From Danxiaibacter flavus (GTDB taxonomy: Bacteria; Bacteroidota; Bacteroidia; Chitinophagales; Chitinophagaceae), in assembly GCF_041060425.1 (NCBI RefSeq), contig NZ_JAULBC010000004.1, positions 186,001 to 250,000 on the forward strand: DNA of 64,000 nucleotides, written 5' to 3'. Of the stretch, positions 61,332 through 64,000 are shown in pieces. Position 1 is the stretch's first letter; every line of letters starts with the position of its first letter. A model generated the notes under the pieces. That model was not told where the DNA came from and made no database searches. It was given only the letters and a program-made list of their open reading frames with translations. A program made the translations under genes and the position numbers.

Positions 61332-63428
61332 ATGTATAATGAAGAACAATCAAAACAACTCCAGAAACAAACTACGCTTCTTTTAAAAAGCCTGAATGAA
61401 ACCGGGCCGGAAGAGATAAAGACGTTAAGGGATGTTTTAAGATTTCATGAGCACCGGTATTACGTAATGGACGACCCTTTACTTGCAGATGCAGAGTATG
61501 ACCAATTATATACGCGCCTGAAAAAAATTGAAGAAGAGAACCCCGCGCTGATCAGTTCTGACTCTCCAACACAACGTGTGGGTAGTTCCCTTAATCAAAG
61601 CTTCCCTACCGTTCAACACCTTGTGCCGATGCTGAGTCTTGACAATAGTTATAACGCGGATGATTTGCTCGATTTCGACCGTAAAGCCCGCGAAATAACA
61701 GGTTTGAAGGAAATTGAATATTGTATTGAGCCGAAGTTTGATGGTGCGAGTATCTCCCTGATCTACGAAAACGACATGCTGGTGCGTGGCGCAACACGTG
61801 GTGATGGTGTTGAAGGAGATGAAATTACCACCAATATAAAGCAGGTCAGGTCAATACCATTATCTGCTCCATTTTCAAAATACGGCATTCAGCAGATCGA
61901 GATCCGCGGTGAGGTGATCATGACCAAAAACAGCTTTAAGAAATACAACGATGCACTTGCTGAACTGGGTATTGCGGCTTTAGCCAATCCACGCAATGCA
62001 GCCAGCGGTAGTCTTCGTATCAAAGATCCGCGCGAAGTAGCTAAAAGAAATCTTGAAGCATTTCTGTATCACGTGAGCGACTATACCTTGCTTCCAGGCA
62101 AGAGCGTTCCGGAAGAATTGACAACGCATAGCGGCTCTCTGAAATTGTTGTGGGATTGTGGCTTCAGATCTCCGCAAAAGGAAAAACAAGTGCGGGAAGG
62201 TATTACAGATGTGATAAAACATGTGCATGATTATGAGGAAATGCGCGACACACTTCCTTATGAAATAGACGGGATGGTAATTAAAGTGAACGATTTTGAG
62301 TTGCAGGATAAAATGGGGATGACCACCCACCACCCCCGATGGGCAATTGCCTTTAAATTCAAAGCAAGACAGGCAACAACCAAACTCAAAGGCATTGAGT
62401 TCCAGGTTGGCAGAACCGGCGCAGTTACGCCCGTTGCGAAACTGGAACCTGTGTTCATAGGCGGCGTTACCGTATCAAGTATTTCTGTTCACAATGAAGA
62501 ATACATCAAGGAAAAGGACCTTAAAATTGGCGATAGTGTGTTAATTGAGCGAGCAGGAGATGTAATTCCTCAAATTGTAAAATCCTTGCCGGATGTAAGA
62601 ACAGGACATGAAAAGCAAATTGTATTCCCGAGAAACTGTCCCGTTTGCAACAGCGAACTATACAAAGAAGAAGGCGAGGCTGTCTGGCGTTGCATCAATA
62701 TCGAATGCCCGGCGCAGGTAGTCGAACGGATCATCCATTTTGTGAGCAAAGATGCTATGGATATCAGAAGCTTTGGTGAGGCCAACGTTCGCAAGTTTTA
62801 TGAACTGGGCTTATTGAAAGATGTGCCGGGTGTTTACCAGCTTGATTTTTCAAAAATTGGTCAGTTGGAAGGATTTGGTAAAAAATCCATCGATAACCTT
62901 CAGACAGCCATCGAAACTTCCAAAAAGCAGCCGCTGAACAGGTTAGTCTACGCACTTGGGATCCGCTATGTTGGAGAAACAACCGCGAAAACACTGGCAA
63001 ACACTGTTTCCGATTTGATGGATCTGACCAAAATGTCGGAGGAAGATCTGCAGCAATTGGAAGACATCGGAATTAAAGTGGCTCAAAGCGTTTATAAGTT
63101 CTTCAGCAATGTTCAGAATATTGAAATGCTCAATCATCTGAAAGAACTGGGAGTAAACTTCAGTAACACAAAAAAACAGGCTGTAACAGGCGAAAACACA
63201 CTGCACGACCAAACCTTCCTTTTTACGGGCACCATGAACAAACTGAAACGCAGCGAAGCCGAAGCGATGGTGGAAGAACATGGCGGGAAATTACTGTCCG
63301 GCGTAAGCAGCAAACTGAATTACCTCGTGGTTGGCGAAGATGCCGGCAGCAAACTGGAAAAGGCCAAGAAAATCAATACGGTGAAGATCATCAGTGAAGA
63401 CGAGTTTATTAAGCTGATAGGCGGGTAG
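61332..63428 (+). CDS. ligA: NAD-dependent DNA ligase
   Basis: 698 residues. Adenylation domain with catalytic Lys135 in CIEPKFDGA, an OB domain, the four-cysteine zinc module CPVCNSE...WRCINIECPAQ (about 437-460), helix-hairpin-helix repeats (about 490-590) and a C-terminal BRCT domain (about 620-698, HDQTFLFTGTMNKLKRSEAEAMVEEHGG). It seals nicks using NAD+. The stop TAG (63426-63428) overlaps an AGAAGCT-type heptamer array. Confidence 0.96.
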   Translation: MYNEEQSKQLQKQTTLLLKSLNETGPEEIKTLRDVLRFHEHRYYVMDDPLLADAEYDQLYTRLKKIEEENPALISSDSPTQRVGSSLNQSFPTVQHLVPMLSLDNSYNADDLLDFDRKAREITGLKEIEYCIEPKFDGASISLIYENDMLVRGATRGDGVEGDEITTNIKQVRSIPLSAPFSKYGIQQIEIRGEVIMTKNSFKKYNDALAELGIAALANPRNAASGSLRIKDPREVAKRNLEAFLYHVSDYTLLPGKSVPEELTTHSGSLKLLWDCGFRSPQKEKQVREGITDVIKHVHDYEEMRDTLPYEIDGMVIKVNDFELQDKMGMTTHHPRWAIAFKFKARQATTKLKGIEFQVGRTGAVTPVAKLEPVFIGGVTVSSISVHNEEYIKEKDLKIGDSVLIERAGDVIPQIVKSLPDVRTGHEKQIVFPRNCPVCNSELYKEEGEAVWRCINIECPAQVVERIIHFVSKDAMDIRSFGEANVRKFYELGLLKDVPGVYQLDFSKIGQLEGFGKKSIDNLQTAIETSKKQPLNRLVYALGIRYVGETTAKTLANTVSDLMDLTKMSEEDLQQLEDIGIKVAQSVYKFFSNVQNIEMLNHLKELGVNFSNTKKQAVTGENTLHDQTFLFTGTMNKLKRSEAEAMVEEHGGKLLSGVSSKLNYLVVGEDAGSKLEKAKKINTVKIISEDEFIKLIGG

Positions 63429-63455
63429 AGAAGCTGAAAGCTGAAAGCTTAAAAC
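63427..63455 (+). repeat. GAAAGCT heptamer array after ligA
   Basis: Four words AGAAGCT, GAAAGCT, GAAAGCT, TAAAACC begin in the ligA stop codon. Confidence 0.8.
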
Positions 63456-63479
63456 CTACCGAAGCATAAGATAAATTAG

Positions 63480-63660
63480 TCGCAAATCTGGGTAGACCGA
63501 TGCTGCCTTGAAAACCTGGTCAGGTTCTACAATCAATGCGGCGCAGAGCGAGGTGTTGGCCCGGCACTCCTGCCTGAACCGACTTGCCGGGACGGGGTTT
63601 GACTTGAATTTTCTTTCCAGCCCGACCAAGTCATTCAGGCAGGAGTTGCTTTCTTTTTTC
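63480..63660 (+). ncRNA. Candidate structured RNA with competing stems and a terminator
   Basis: Several pairings are visible: TGCTGCC/GGCGCA (63501-63507 with 63540-63545), AACCT/AGGTT with a GGTC loop, CCCGGCA/TGCCGGG (63560-63566 with 63585-63591), and a strong stem ACTCCTGCCTGAA..GACTTG / CAAGTC.TTCAGGCAGGAGT (63566-63586 with 63627-63646) followed by T-rich sequence. The last two exclude each other, like a riboswitch or attenuator. A TAAATTAG sequence about 63471-63478 could be a -7 box. No gene follows in the window and no known RNA class fits well. Confidence 0.45.
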
Positions 63661-64000
63661 AGGAAAAGGAAAGTGACAAATTTTGAAAGAGAACAAGTTT
63701 CTTATCAATCGACAAATCATGCGGCGACTTTTTATAGACGGAGGGTGTGCAGCATCGTATGATTTTTTTTAGGTTGAAAGATGACATTCCTCATTTTAGA
63801 AAGGTTTTCAGAAAAATACTTTTTAACTCTACTTCGCTGAAACGACTACTACACCTGCGTTTGAGAAGCAGTCTACGATCTTTTTTCCTCGCTGGAGATT
63901 GTCTAAAATCGCTAACCCCCGTTAGCTTTAAATTATGGACATTTTTGTGTGAAACAATGCAGGAGAATTAAAAACATTGTTTCTTTGCATCCTGTTCGAT
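63661..64000. other. End of window, nothing supported
   Basis: AT-rich sequence; short open frames here have no start context, domain or codon pattern that supports a gene. Confidence 0.4.

Noticed and set aside
63480..63660. SRP RNA or TPP riboswitch, suggested by ACCTGGTCAGG
   Set aside because: The GGAAGGAAGCAGC tetraloop side of SRP RNA is absent, as is the CTGAGA element of TPP riboswitches.
63508..63762. 84-residue frame overlapping the structured RNA candidate
   Set aside because: Its N-terminal half runs through the stem-loop sequence and no family or start context is visible.

Overview
The window looks like chromosomal DNA of a Bacteroidota bacterium, most likely class Chitinophagia. 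The clues are a CHU_C (type IX secretion) cell-surface protein, a TonB-type receptor of the outer-membrane beta-barrel family, a GH92 mannosidase, a LytS/LytTR pair, a subclass B1 metallo-beta-lactamase, promoters with the Bacteroidota -7 box TAnnTTTG, AT-rich spacers and few Shine-Dalgarno sites. The placement is inferred from gene content. I saw no tRNA, rRNA, CRISPR array, prophage or intact insertion sequence.

Layout. 1-849 is the end of a phosphotriesterase-like hydrolase. 3.1-9.0 kb holds a truncated haemoglobin and, on the minus strand, a tight four-gene redox operon: GST-cytochrome P450 fusion, two-segment membrane protein of unknown function, DyP peroxidase, ABA4-like membrane protein. 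9.3-20 kb is mixed housekeeping: DUF202, GNATs, phosphatase, SDR, 3-hydroxyacyl-CoA dehydrogenase, AspT-type transporter, AlkZ-like protein, DUF3052 and MmcQ. 19.8-24.4 kb has a LytS/LytTR two-component pair and a large secreted PKD/CHU_C protein. 25-36 kb has an intradiol dioxygenase-like lipoprotein, LacI regulator, GH92 enzyme, 5'-nucleotidase, uvrA, an OmpA lipoprotein and a B1 metallo-beta-lactamase. 36.3-39.8 kb holds small proteins, including a DinB gene broken by one amber codon.

40.0-45.6 kb is a methionine locus: SAM-I riboswitch, terminator, cystathionine synthase/lyase, a 24-codon leader peptide ending Gly-Cys-Cys-Cys-Met-Leu, metY, metX and homoserine dehydrogenase. SAM would be sensed at the head of the operon and cysteine (or methionine) charging just before metY; the second control is my inference. 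46-61 kb has a TonB receptor and a group of envelope-glycosylation genes (GT2, LPG-synthase-like flippase, two GT39 enzymes, PAP2 phosphatase) around an OmpR-type two-component system, a bestrophin and a universal-stress-like protein. The window closes with ligA and a possible structured RNA.

The most unusual feature is in the spacers. Many carry arrays of degenerate 7-bp and 8-bp words (AATTGAC, AATGTGCA, GTGAATG, GATGTAC and others). At about ten genes these arrays begin inside or within a few bases of the stop codon. They also build inverted-repeat structures beside metX and ligA and are repeated with terminators. A separate 168-bp tandem repeat surrounds a 100-N assembly gap that sits exactly at a repeat position.
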